Assembly (NCBI RefSeq): GCF_010686655.1
Contig: NZ_JAAGVY010000042.1
Coordinates: 1 to 39,208, forward strand
DNA: 39,208 nt
DNA from: Cryomorpha ignava
Lineage (GTDB): Bacteria; Bacteroidota; Bacteroidia; Flavobacteriales_D; Cryomorphaceae
Direction: 5' to 3'
Numbering within the stretch: the first letter of the stretch is position 1; every line of letters starts with the position of its first letter. Below are positions 27,152-34,828 of the stretch, piece after piece. The position numbers and the translations under genes are program-made. Below the pieces are notes generated by a model. It did no database searches. It had not been told where the DNA came from and was given only the letters and a program-made list of their open reading frames with translations.

Positions 27152-27678
27152 AAGCTCAAAGAGACGTAGAGGGCAAAACAAAACCGTGGATAATTGCGGT
27201 TTCGCTGATTATTCCCGCGGTAGTCGCCTGGCTCTTTACTATTAAAATTGAAGGCTACGATACCGGCTTTTTACCACCCATTTACGCCACTTTAAATGGG
27301 TTAACAGCTCTTATTCTCATTGCTGCTGTTATCGCCATCAAGAACAAACGTATTCTGCTTCACCGTGGGTTGATGACTGCAGCAGTGATTTCATCTGTAC
27401 TCTTTTTGGTTCTATACATTATTTATCACAGTACCAGCGACAGCACTCCCTATGGTGGCGAAGGCGCAATGCGTTATATTTATTTCGCCATTCTTATCAG
27501 CCACATTATTCTTTCGATAATCGTGGTGCCTTTTGTGCTTATCACGTATGTACGAGGGTTTACCGGCCAGATTGCAAAGCATAAAAAAATTGCGCGAATT
27601 ACCTTCCCGCTTTGGCTCTATGTGGCCGTGAGCGGGGTGTTGGTGTATATTCTTATTTCTCCATATTACGTGGGGTAG
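27148..27678 (+). CDS. DUF420 (CtaM-like) membrane protein, oxidase assembly
   Basis: The 176-residue protein has five hydrophobic helices and conserved histidines in ILLHRGLM, IYHST, ISHIILS and AKHKKIAR, the pattern of DUF420. A DUF420 protein (CtaM) is known to be needed for aa3-type oxidase maturation in Staphylococcus aureus, and the position directly after SCO and subunits III and IV fits this role. It ends the tightly linked part of the cluster; 315 mostly empty bases follow. Confidence 0.88.
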   Translation: MKAQRDVEGKTKPWIIAVSLIIPAVVAWLFTIKIEGYDTGFLPPIYATLNGLTALILIAAVIAIKNKRILLHRGLMTAAVISSVLFLVLYIIYHSTSDSTPYGGEGAMRYIYFAILISHIILSIIVVPFVLITYVRGFTGQIAKHKKIARITFPLWLYVAVSGVLVYILISPYYVG

Positions 27679-27993
27679 GTTTAGTTTGCAAAATTTGTTT
27701 TGAGACCGCTCCATTTCGCTCCGCTTGTCATTCGCCCTGCGGCCCGATATGAATGCAATTGAAGTAATAGTCCCACAGTTTACTGATAAAGGAATTGTAA
27801 ATTCACGATAACCCTGTAAGATCGAAGGGGATTTCCGCAGGGCGCATGCATAGCGAACTAACAACTGATGTTTATACTCACTTTGAATTCCGATTACAGA
27901 TTCAAAACAGTTTTCAATCAAATATTTCCTTTATTCAAAATCCAATTCATCAATATAACACCTATTTGATTTTCCATTTTGTATCTTTGTACC
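27679..27993. other. Intergenic region with a 10-bp inverted repeat and a promoter
   Basis: No ORF is supported here. CGCCCTGCGG at 27733-27742 and its exact reverse complement at 27835-27844 flank about 90 bases, which could be a structured RNA or a small inserted element. ACCCTGTAAG near 27811 resembles the palindrome core at 2901-3108. The last part carries the -7 element at 27982-27989. Confidence 0.5.
27982..27989 (+). promoter_or_regulatory. Bacteroidetes -7 element (TATCTTTG) before the CxxC gene
   Basis: TATCTTTG followed by TACC is the same core as at cyoE. It ends only 4 bases before an ATG at 27994 but 16 bases before the ATG at 28006, so it decides in favour of 28006 unless the mRNA is leaderless. 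Confidence 0.55.
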
Positions 27994-28005
27994 ATGCTTA
28001 AAACA

Positions 28006-28266
28006 ATGGGAAAATATTTCGCATTATTGGCCCTTTCAATCACGGCCTTAATGATTTCTGTAACCACTGCTTATTCGCAGTGTGCCATGTGCAAAGCTGT
28101 AGCCGAAGAGTCTATAAACGAATCGGGTTATGGTTTGGCAATGGGCTTGAATACCGGCATTTTATTCATCATGAGTATTCCGTATATCCTACTTGCACTA
28201 GTTGTAGTCGTTTTCTTTCGGAAGCAGGTAAAGAGCTTTTTAAAAGCATTCAGCAATATCCATTAA
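28006..28266 (+). CDS. Small exported membrane protein with a CxxC motif
   Basis: From the ATG at 28006 the product has 86 residues: a signal-like hydrophobic start (KYFALLALSITALMISVTTA), then YSQCAMCKAVAEES with a periplasmic CxxC. A Gly-rich stretch precedes one transmembrane helix (ILFIMSIPYILLALVVVVFF) and a basic tail. I do not recognise a named family, although small CAMC-type proteins near oxidase genes occur in Bacteroidetes. Location after SCO and DUF420 suggests a role in redox or copper handling for oxidase assembly (inference). An ATG at 27994 is the alternative start, but the -7 element 4 bases before it makes that less likely. Confidence 0.7.
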   Translation: MGKYFALLALSITALMISVTTAYSQCAMCKAVAEESINESGYGLAMGLNTGILFIMSIPYILLALVVVVFFRKQVKSFLKAFSNIH

Positions 28267-28295
28267 TCGCGCCGTTTGGCTAATTTCTTATTTGC

Positions 28296-29336
28296 ATGAT
28301 GAGAGTATTTAAAGACTCAGGTAAAACAATAAAATCGCTTCTCAAAGAACGTATTTTGATTCTGGATGGAGCCATGGGTACTATGATTCAGCGGCATATC
28401 CTTTCGGAAGAAGATTTTAGAGGTGAGCGGTTTAAAAATCACGACCATTCCCTAAAGGGCAATAATGATTTGCTGAGCATTACGCGACCTGATATTATAA
28501 AAGATATACATGCCGCTTATTATGCAGCTGGCGCAGATATTGCCGAAACAAATACTTTTAGCTCTACCGTCATTGCCCAGGCAGATTACCATCTGGAAGA
28601 TGCGGTGTACGATCTCAATTTTCAAAGTGCAAAAATTGCGCGTGAGGTGGCTGACGAATTTACCCATAAGAATCCCGATAAACCCCGCTTTGTTGCCGGT
28701 TCTATTGGGCCAACCAACCGTACGGCGAGTATATCGCCTGATGTAAACGATCCCGGTTTTAGAGCCATTACTTTCGAAGAACTTAGAGCTGCCTATTTTC
28801 AGCAGGTTGATGCCTTGCTTGATGGTGGTGTGGATATGCTTCTTGTAGAAACGGTGTTTGATACGCTTAACGCAAAGGCAGCACTATTTGCGATAGACGA
28901 TGTTTTTGAAAAGCGAGGCGAAGAAGTGCCGGTAATGGTTTCGGGAACGATTACCGATGCCAGCGGAAGAACGCTTACCGGGCAAACCACCGAGGCATTT
29001 CTCTATTCGCTTGAACATTTCCCGATGCTTTCTATCGGTTTAAATTGTGCTTTGGGTGCGAAACAATTGCGTCCATATTTAAAAATCCTCTCTGGTAAAG
29101 CACCATTCGCGGTAAGCGCACACCCCAATGCAGGACTGCCAAATGCCTTTGGTCAATACGATCAAACAGCCGATGAAATGGCGGAAGAAGTTGAGGATTT
29201 TCTTAAAAACAATTTCCTGAATATTCTGGGCGGTTGCTGCGGCACTACTCCCGAACATATTTCGGCTATAGCCAAAGTAGCTGCAAAATACGCACCACGG
29301 CAATATGAGGCACAGCAGGTTCTAAATCATGCTTAA
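28296..29336 (+). CDS. metH: Methionine synthase, homocysteine-binding part (split MetH)
   Basis: The 346-residue protein equals the N-terminal module of cobalamin-dependent methionine synthase. It has [35 protein letters not shown] and [17 protein letters not shown]. The zinc cysteines are in GLNCALG (Cys251) and [11 protein letters not shown] (Cys314 and Cys315). It binds and activates homocysteine. The remaining modules are encoded by the next gene 15 bases downstream, so the enzyme works as two chains, a split form known in Bacteroidetes. No cobalamin riboswitch is visible in the 29-base gap before the ATG. Confidence 0.94.
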   Translation: MMRVFKDSGKTIKSLLKERILILDGAMGTMIQRHILSEEDFRGERFKNHDHSLKGNNDLLSITRPDIIKDIHAAYYAAGADIAETNTFSSTVIAQADYHLEDAVYDLNFQSAKIAREVADEFTHKNPDKPRFVAGSIGPTNRTASISPDVNDPGFRAITFEELRAAYFQQVDALLDGGVDMLLVETVFDTLNAKAALFAIDDVFEKRGEEVPVMVSGTITDASGRTLTGQTTEAFLYSLEHFPMLSIGLNCALGAKQLRPYLKILSGKAPFAVSAHPNAGLPNAFGQYDQTADEMAEEVEDFLKNNFLNILGGCCGTTPEHISAIAKVAAKYAPRQYEAQQVLNHA

Positions 29337-29351
29337 AAATCAGCAATTATA

Positions 29352-32027
29352 ATGATGAAATTAAGTGGGCTCGAAGGGCTCGTAATTCGTCCCAATTCAA
29401 ACTTTATCAATATCGGTGAGCGTACCAATGTAACAGGTAGCCGGAAGTTTTTGAGACTTATTCGGGAAGATAAATACGATGAGGCGGTAAGCATTGCCCT
29501 TGAGCAGGTAGAAGGTGGAGCGCAGATTATAGATGTAAATATGGACGAGGGAATGCTCGATGGCGAAAAAGCCATGGTGCGTTTTTTAAACCTGATAGCC
29601 GCCGAGCCCGATATTGCCAAAGTGCCCTTTATGATCGACTCTTCAAAGTGGAGCATTATTGAGGCCGGTTTGCGCTGCGTGCAGGGCAAGAGTATTGTAA
29701 ATAGCATAAGCCTGAAAGGTGGCGAGGCCGAGTTTTTGTATCAGGCGCGCCAAATTAGAAAATACGGCGCAGCGGTAGTCGTTATGGCATTTGATGAGCT
29801 CGGTCAGGCCGATACGCTGGATCGAAGGATTGAAATTTGCCAGCGTTCTTATGATCTGCTTACACAAAAAGTCGGATTTCCAGCCGATGATATCATTTTT
29901 GATCCCAATATTTTCCCGGTGGCAACGGGTCTGGAAGAGCATCAAAACAATGCCATTGACTTTTTTGAAAGTACAAAGTGGATTAAAGAAAACCTGCCAG
30001 GGGCAAAAGTAAGCGGTGGAGTAAGCAATGTTTCGTTTTCCTTTCGGGGAAATGATACCGTGCGCGAAGCTATGCACAGCGCCTTTTTATACCATGCGGT
30101 AAAAGCAGGTATGGATATGGGGATTGTAAACCCGGCTCTGCTGGGCGTTTACAGCGATATTGACAAAGACCTACTCGATAGGGTAGAAGATGTTTTGCTT
30201 AATCGACGTGAAGATGCCACAGAGCGCCTTTTGGAATTTGCGGAAGCCATAGGCCAAAGCACAAAAGAAATAGATAAGAAAGCCGAAGAATGGCGAAGTC
30301 TGCCTGTAAACGAACGCCTGGCGCACGCACTGGTTAAGGGTATTGACTCTTACATAATAGAAGATACCGAAGAGTCGCGCAAGAGCCATGATCGCCCGCT
30401 ACACGTTATTGAAGGGCCGCTGATGGATGGGATGAATATTGTAGGTGATTTATTCGGGTCGGGGAAAATGTTTTTGCCGCAAGTAGTGAAAAGTGCTCGG
30501 GTTATGAAAAAATCGGTGGCTTATTTGCTGCCTTTTATCGAAGATGACAAACGCGAGAATGACGATAAGTCTGCTGCCGGAAAAATCGTGCTTGCCACTG
30601 TAAAAGGCGATGTACACGATATTGGAAAAAACATTGTGGGAGTAGTTCTCGCCTGTAACAATTATGAGGTTATAGACCTGGGTGTAATGGTACCGGCTGA
30701 TAAAATCATAGCCCGAGCAATTGAAGAAAATGCCGATATTATTGGCTTGAGTGGATTGATTACGCCTAGCCTTGATGAGATGGTAAACGTGGCTCAGGAA
30801 ATGGAGCGCGTAGGCTTGAAAATTCCCCTATTGATAGGTGGTGCCACGACTTCGCGGGTTCACACTGCCGTGAAAATAGAAGAGCACTACAAGCGCAGCC
30901 AGGCTGTGCATGTACTCGATGCTTCGCGTTCTGTAACTGTAGTTGAGCGACTTTTGAGCAAAGATAAGGAGGCGTATATCAATGAGATAAAAGCAGATTA
31001 CGCCAAAGTGCGCGATCACCACGCCAATAAATCTGCGCGAAAAGAATTTTTGACTTATGAAGATTCTGTGGCCAATAAAATGGAAATCGACTGGGATGAA
31101 TTTTCGGACAAGCAGAAACCAAAAATGCTCGGTCTTCAGCATTTTAAAAAGTATTCGCTTCGAGAAATAGCATCGTATATCGACTGGACTCCTTTTTTTC
31201 AAACCTGGGAGTTGCACGGGAAATTTCCACAGATACTCGAAGATGAAGTGGTGGGAACAGAAGCGCGCCGCGTTTACAGCGATGCCACAGAGATGCTGAA
31301 AGAGATTATTACCAATAAATGGCTTCGCGCAAATGGCGTAATAGGCATTTGGCCGGCAAATACGGTAAATGGCGATACCATAGAAGTATATAATTCCGAT
31401 GGTAGCGGTGAAGTAATTCACCGGTTTGAATGTATGCGCCAGCAGATTAAAAAAGCGCAGGGTCAGCCCAATCTTTCGCTGGCTGATTTTATTGCACCAA
31501 AAGAATCGGGAAAAAAAGATTATATCGGCGGTTTTGCAGTGAGCTCCGGTTTTGGTATCGAGCCGCATTTAGAGCGCTACAGAGCCGATCATGATGATTA
31601 CAATAGCATCATGCTAAAGGCGCTTGCCGATAGATTGGCGGAAGCCTTTGCCGAGTTGATGCACGAAAAGGTGCGTAAAGATTTTTGGGGATATGGAAGT
31701 AAAGAAAACCTCAGTAAAGAAGAATTGATAAAAGAAAAATACCGCGGAATTCGACCCGCGGCTGGTTATCCTGCTTGTCCAGATCATACCGAAAAACCCG
31801 GATTGTTTGAATTGCTTCATGCAGAAGAACTCACCGGAATTACGCTTACCGAAAATTTTGCGATGTACCCGGCCTCTGCCGTTTCAGGTCTTTATTTTGC
31901 ACATCCCGAGTCGAAATATTTCGGTGTAGGCCGTATTTCAAAAGATCAGGTGGAGGATATGGCTAAGCGAAAATCAATGTCGTTTGAAGAAATGCAGAAG
32001 TGGTTGTCGCCAAATTTAAATTATTAG
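29352..32027 (+). CDS. metH: Methionine synthase, folate, cobalamin and activation modules (split MetH)
   Basis: The 891-residue protein has three MetH modules in order. The pterin-binding domain (about 1-290) starts with [16 protein letters not shown] and contains [15 protein letters not shown]. The cobalamin cap and B12-binding domain (about 300-550) have the [11 protein letters not shown] motif, with His422 as the cobalt ligand, and [13 protein letters not shown]. The SAM-dependent activation domain (about 590-891) has [15 protein letters not shown] and the [19 protein letters not shown] block. Together with the preceding gene it transfers methyl from 5-methyltetrahydrofolate to homocysteine. 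The metF gene, which often follows in related genomes, is not present here. Confidence 0.95.
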   Translation: MMKLSGLEGLVIRPNSNFINIGERTNVTGSRKFLRLIREDKYDEAVSIALEQVEGGAQIIDVNMDEGMLDGEKAMVRFLNLIAAEPDIAKVPFMIDSSKWSIIEAGLRCVQGKSIVNSISLKGGEAEFLYQARQIRKYGAAVVVMAFDELGQADTLDRRIEICQRSYDLLTQKVGFPADDIIFDPNIFPVATGLEEHQNNAIDFFESTKWIKENLPGAKVSGGVSNVSFSFRGNDTVREAMHSAFLYHAVKAGMDMGIVNPALLGVYSDIDKDLLDRVEDVLLNRREDATERLLEFAEAIGQSTKEIDKKAEEWRSLPVNERLAHALVKGIDSYIIEDTEESRKSHDRPLHVIEGPLMDGMNIVGDLFGSGKMFLPQVVKSARVMKKSVAYLLPFIEDDKRENDDKSAAGKIVLATVKGDVHDIGKNIVGVVLACNNYEVIDLGVMVPADKIIARAIEENADIIGLSGLITPSLDEMVNVAQEMERVGLKIPLLIGGATTSRVHTAVKIEEHYKRSQAVHVLDASRSVTVVERLLSKDKEAYINEIKADYAKVRDHHANKSARKEFLTYEDSVANKMEIDWDEFSDKQKPKMLGLQHFKKYSLREIASYIDWTPFFQTWELHGKFPQILEDEVVGTEARRVYSDATEMLKEIITNKWLRANGVIGIWPANTVNGDTIEVYNSDGSGEVIHRFECMRQQIKKAQGQPNLSLADFIAPKESGKKDYIGGFAVSSGFGIEPHLERYRADHDDYNSIMLKALADRLAEAFAELMHEKVRKDFWGYGSKENLSKEELIKEKYRGIRPAAGYPACPDHTEKPGLFELLHAEELTGITLTENFAMYPASAVSGLYFAHPESKYFGVGRISKDQVEDMAKRKSMSFEEMQKWLSPNLNY

Positions 32028-32043
32028 TGAGGAAAAAGTTAAC

Positions 32044-32065
32044 CGTAAAGACGTAAATCTTTACG
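32044..32065 (+). repeat. Short perfect hairpin after metH
   Basis: CGTAAAGA and TCTTTACG pair perfectly around a 6-base loop, starting 17 bases after the metH stop. There is no T run. The sequence around it (AACCGTAAAGACGTAAA) resembles a short repeat often seen between genes in Bacteroidetes; a weak terminator is the alternative. Confidence 0.45.
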
Positions 32066-32168
32066 CAAAGGGATTGAGTTGTCTTTTTCGTTCCTTAGGA
32101 TTTGATGATACATGTTCTGATTCTGAATTTTATTGTCTTTATGAGAATAATATTAAAAAAGTAGAGCC

Positions 32169-32420
32169 ATGTTAGTCACCAGTAGCAAAGAATTTTCGTA
32201 AAATCAGAAATTGTATTTTGATAAAGTGGATAGAGGCGAGCGGGTAGTAGTGCGCAGAGGAAAGTATAGATCTTATGTTCTTACTGCACTTCCGGTTGAC
32301 GATTCTTATTTTAATGAAGATATGCTGAACGTGTTAAAAGAAAGTATTTTGGAAGTTGAGCAAGGCGAAACCCTGAAGATAACTACGTCGAGTGAAATAA
32401 GTGAATTGCTGGGTTTATGA
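32169..32420 (+). pseudogene. YefM/Phd-type antitoxin with an early stop codon
   Basis: From the ATG at 32169 the frame reads MLVTSSKEFS, then TAA at 32199-32201, then NQKLYFDKVDRGERVVVRRG and on to SEISELLGL at 32420. The two parts align without a gap to the N-terminal DNA-binding domain of Phd/YefM antitoxins (S.reF..nqk.yld.v..ge.vvi.rg). A single C-to-T change in a CAA codon would create this TAA. Re-initiation at the TTG at 32211 could still give 69 residues, lacking the first strand of the DNA-binding domain. The C-terminal toxin-binding part looks intact. The stop overlaps the ancestral toxin start (ATGA at 32417-32420). Confidence 0.75.
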
Positions 32421-32430
32421 CCTATTTATT

Positions 32431-32605
32431 GAGTCCACTCTGATAAGTAAGTTGTCTTAGAATTCACTATTTGGAGTGTTTAGGAATTCACTGATTTTCA
32501 ACAAGTTCCCCTTTAGGGGTTAGGGGCGAAAAAGGTAAAACTTAGTGTAACGGTCTCACAACCGAAGGGCGTAATCATTGAATTCTGGGTTGTCGGAGTG
32601 GACTC
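32431..32605. mobile_element. 175-bp non-autonomous transposable element (MITE-like)
   Basis: The left end GAGTCCACTCTGATAA (32431-32446) and the reverse complement of the right end, GAGTCCACTCCGACAA (32590-32605), match at 14 of 16 positions. The element is flanked by a perfect 7-bp direct repeat ATTTATT at 32424-32430 and 32606-32612. It encodes no transposase, so a related full element must have moved it. Inside are two GAATTCACT copies, a CCCCTTTAGGGG palindrome and a 36-base repeat shared with 38307-38342. It sits in the toxin gene. I cannot assign the IS family from the ends alone. Confidence 0.85.
32540..32575 (+). repeat. 36-base repeat, related copy at 38307-38342
   Basis: Both copies start ACTTAGTG and end in GTAAT, and match at 30 of 36 positions. 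The first is inside the 175-bp element; the second follows tsaB and has no GAGTCCACTC ends around it. So the repeat is not merely part of that element and may be its own extragenic family. Confidence 0.65.
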
Positions 32606-33034
32606 ATTTATTAGAATTTTCTAAAACGGCCCTAAAAGATATAGAACGACTTAGGAAATCAGGAGATGCTGGTGGTTTAAAAAAGCTTGAGAAAATCTTT
32701 AATGAATTAATGCTTCATCCTACCACGGGAATTGGTCAACCCGAAGAGTTAAAACATAATCTTAGCGGTTTGGATTCACGGAAAATAGGTAAAAAACACC
32801 GTGTAGTTTATTCTATTAAAGAAGATATTGTTACTGTTTATATTTTGAGTGCCTCTTCCCACTATAGGGATAAATAGCTTCAATATTTCATCCTTCGCGA
32901 TAATAGCTTTCTTGTTTAGGTTTTATAGGTGAGAAGCTTTTTCATCACCAAATCGTAGATTCCCAATTTATTAACAAGACTGGATTTCTAACCGAGATTG
33001 GTTATTTTAGCGGCTTTATTTCAGGGTGCGATAA

Positions 33035-34282
33035 ATGCGTAGAGTTTTAAGTGTTTTTGTTTTTATGTTTTGGGCGGCGGTGGCTTTTGCTCAGCCTAAG
33101 CCCGTGCAGCTTGGCGAAAATGGATCTGACTGTATCGGCGCTTTGATGATAAACGATACAGTTGTAGGCCCCGTTTATTCGCCGAAAGGCTTTGGTAAAA
33201 AACTGGAGATAAAGAACTATGAGCTTGGCGATCCATACTTTATAGAGAGAGAACACAATACAGTTTGGTACAGGTTTATTGCTCCATATGATGCCATTTT
33301 CACTTTTGATCTGATGCCAATTGTAAAAGAAGACGATTTTGACTTCTTGCTTTTTCAATACGATGGCCCTAACTTCTGTCAAGATATTATGGATGGCAAT
33401 AAAATCCCTGTCAGAACCAACATTTCGAGAAAGAATCTTGATACGAAAGGCAAAACGGGATTGTCTGAAAGCGCAGTAGAAGAATATGTTCCGTCAGGCC
33501 CGGGAAGTCCATACAGCAAAGCATTAAAAGTATATCGTGGCGAGATGTTTTACCTTCTGGTCGATAATCCGTTTAAGGAAAATGAAGGCCATACCATCTA
33601 TTTAAAATTTAAGAAGTTAAACCCCGACACCGATACCCAAAAGCAGGACGAAGAGCCGGTTTACGAAACGCCATACCGCAAGTTGGAAATTACTGTAACC
33701 GATAAAAAAACCAATGAGCGGATCGCGTCAAACATTACCATTAGCGGTCTTCCTGATTCTGTGCAGTCTCGGTATCCCGCCCTTTCGCAAGTGGAGCTCG
33801 ATGTGGTGAGCTATCGCACCTATGACATTAGCGTGGTGAAAAAGGGATATTTGTTGGCGACTCAAAATTTTATTCCAAAAAACGATTCCCTGTACACTGT
33901 CAACATTGCTTTAAAGCCAATGGGCTTGGGCGATAAGATTAATTTGGAGAATATAAAATTCGACAGTGATAAAACCGAAATTCTCGATAAGAGTCTTCCT
34001 GCCCTGACGCAATTGAGTGATTTTATGGAGATTAATCCCGGTGTTACAATCGAAATTCAGGGGCATGTAAACGGTGAAAGCAAGCGCAATAAGCGAAAAT
34101 ACCGCAAGCTAAGTGAGGCGCGCGCCAGAGCTATTTACGACAAACTCGCAGAAGCCGGTGTCAGCAAGTCACGAATGGACGTTGTGGGCTTTGGCAATTC
34201 AAAAATGATTTATCCCACTCCTATCAACAATCGCCAGTCTGAAGCCAATAGGAGAGTTGAGGCGGAGATTAAATCTTTGTGA
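33035..34282 (+). CDS. OmpA-family outer membrane protein with a C-terminal peptidoglycan-binding domain
   Basis: The 415-residue protein starts with a signal peptide (VLSVFVFMFWAAVAFAQ). A beta-rich N-terminal domain (about 25-200) has WYRFIAPYDAIFTFDLMPI, and an Ig- or carboxypeptidase-regulatory-like segment lies around 215-300 (VTDKKTNERIASNITISGLPD). The C-terminal OmpA domain runs from about 305 to 415: ENIKFDSDKTEILDKSLPAL, IEIQGHVNGE, LSEARARAIYDKLAEAGV, VVGFGNSKMIYPT and NRQSEANRRVEAEI. That domain binds peptidoglycan and tethers the envelope. It has no close partner gene: the gap before it is 157 bases and a repeat array follows. Confidence 0.88.
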   Translation: MRRVLSVFVFMFWAAVAFAQPKPVQLGENGSDCIGALMINDTVVGPVYSPKGFGKKLEIKNYELGDPYFIEREHNTVWYRFIAPYDAIFTFDLMPIVKEDDFDFLLFQYDGPNFCQDIMDGNKIPVRTNISRKNLDTKGKTGLSESAVEEYVPSGPGSPYSKALKVYRGEMFYLLVDNPFKENEGHTIYLKFKKLNPDTDTQKQDEEPVYETPYRKLEITVTDKKTNERIASNITISGLPDSVQSRYPALSQVELDVVSYRTYDISVVKKGYLLATQNFIPKNDSLYTVNIALKPMGLGDKINLENIKFDSDKTEILDKSLPALTQLSDFMEINPGVTIEIQGHVNGESKRNKRKYRKLSEARARAIYDKLAEAGVSKSRMDVVGFGNSKMIYPTPINNRQSEANRRVEAEIKSL

Positions 34283-34285
34283 GTT

Positions 34286-34338
34286 AGTCGCGAGTCGCGA
34301 GTCTCTAGTCGCGAGTCTCCAGTCGCGAGTCGCGAGAG
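34286..34338. repeat. Short tandem array of AGTCGCGAGTC units
   Basis: AGTCGCGAGT recurs several times in 53 bases, mixed with TCTCTAGTC and TCTCCAGTC spacers. Each unit is partly self-complementary, and the array is the reverse complement of the GACTCGCGACTCGCGACT block in each 103-bp repeat downstream, so large hairpins are possible. Confidence 0.75.
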
Positions 34339-34424
34339 TGCCATTTGATAGATTGTGGGATTTTCTTGTTTAGCACCTTTTCTTGATTGGCATTGCTTTC
34401 AGTGAAGAGCTTTATCAATAGATG

Positions 34425-34717
34425 TTACACCTTGTAAAGGCGAATCCTCAAAAAGTCAGCTACAACCCACCAAATAATGAGCTGCGCCTCGTGACCCGCG
34501 ACTCGCGACTTCTTGTCGAATAGCAAATTACACCTTGTAAAGGCGAATCCTCAAAAAGTCAACTACAACCCACCAAATAATGAGTTCCGCCTCGTGACTC
34601 GCGACTCGCGACTTCTTGTCGAATAGCAAATTACACCTTGTAAAGGCGAATCCTCAAAAAGTCAGCTACAACTCACCAACTAATGAGCTCCGCCTCGTGA
34701 CTCGCGACTCGCGACTT
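34425..34717. repeat. 103-bp tandem repeat, about 2.8 copies
   Basis: Copies start at 34425, 34528 and 34631 with TTACACCTTGTAAAGGCGAA, an exact 103-base period. Each runs through TCCTCAAAAAGTC, CACCAA and TAATGAG to GACTCGCGACTCGCGACTT. The third copy stops near 34717, before the last 16 or so bases. Differences between copies are few, so the duplication is recent. Confidence 0.9.
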
Positions 34718-34738
34718 TTTCCGCCTCCGGCGGAAAAA
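34716..34738. terminator. Perfect palindrome, terminator-like, at the end of the 103-bp array
   Basis: TTTTTCCGCC and GGCGGAAAAA form a perfect 10-bp stem around a TCC loop. With A and T runs at both sides it could end transcription from either strand, or be the boundary element of the repeat array. Confidence 0.55.
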
Positions 34739-34828
34739 CCTTCCAAACAACCAACCCGCCGTTTATCATTTCGTGTGAGTCGAATTAATTTCAACTTTAT
34801 AAATTTACTTTTTTAAAAAAATAATACG

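Larger units (their letters stand above)
32417..32877 (+). pseudogene. YoeB/Txe-type mRNA interferase toxin, interrupted by a small transposon
   Basis: The intact part, from about 32606, encodes HLLEFSKTALKDIERLRKSG, then LKKLEKIFNELMLHPTTG, PEELKHNLSG, KKHRVVYSI and a final SASSHYRDK. This matches YoeB/Txe toxins, ribosome-dependent RNases of the RelE fold; the functional Glu, Arg and C-terminal His-Tyr pair (HY near the end) are all present. The first codons are split off: ATGACCTATTTATT at 32417-32430 lies before the 175-bp insert at 32431-32605. Removing the insert and one 7-bp target copy restores MTYLLEFSKTALKDIERL in frame, with an ATGA overlap to the antitoxin. The present frame opens at TTG 32578 inside the insert and would give a 99-residue fusion, so weak activity cannot be excluded. 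Confidence 0.85.
34283..34828. other. 546-base repeat-filled intergenic region
   Basis: It lies between the OmpA-like gene and the TolC gene and consists mainly of a GTCGCGAGT array (34286-34338), three 103-bp tandem copies (34425-34717) and a palindrome (34716-34738). I see no credible protein gene in it. The tolC promoter should lie in the AT-rich end after 34765, but no clean TAnnTTTG is seen. Confidence 0.8.

Noticed and set aside
28267-28295. Cobalamin riboswitch before metH
   Set aside because: Only 29 bases separate the genes, too few for a B12 aptamer, and no B12-box-like sequence was seen in the bases upstream.
30828-31568. 246-codon antisense frame inside metH
   Set aside because: It is opposite to the well conserved activation and cobalamin domains of MetH; composition is rich in Phe, His and Arg as expected for a shadow of the coding strand.
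34286-34717. Repeat array considered as a CRISPR
   Set aside because: The units are contiguous 103-bp copies without unique spacers of even length, and no cas genes are nearby.
34616-34816. 66-codon plus-strand frame before tolC
   Set aside because: It lies mostly in the third 103-bp repeat and the closing palindrome; its sequence is a translation of the repeat and matches no family I know.
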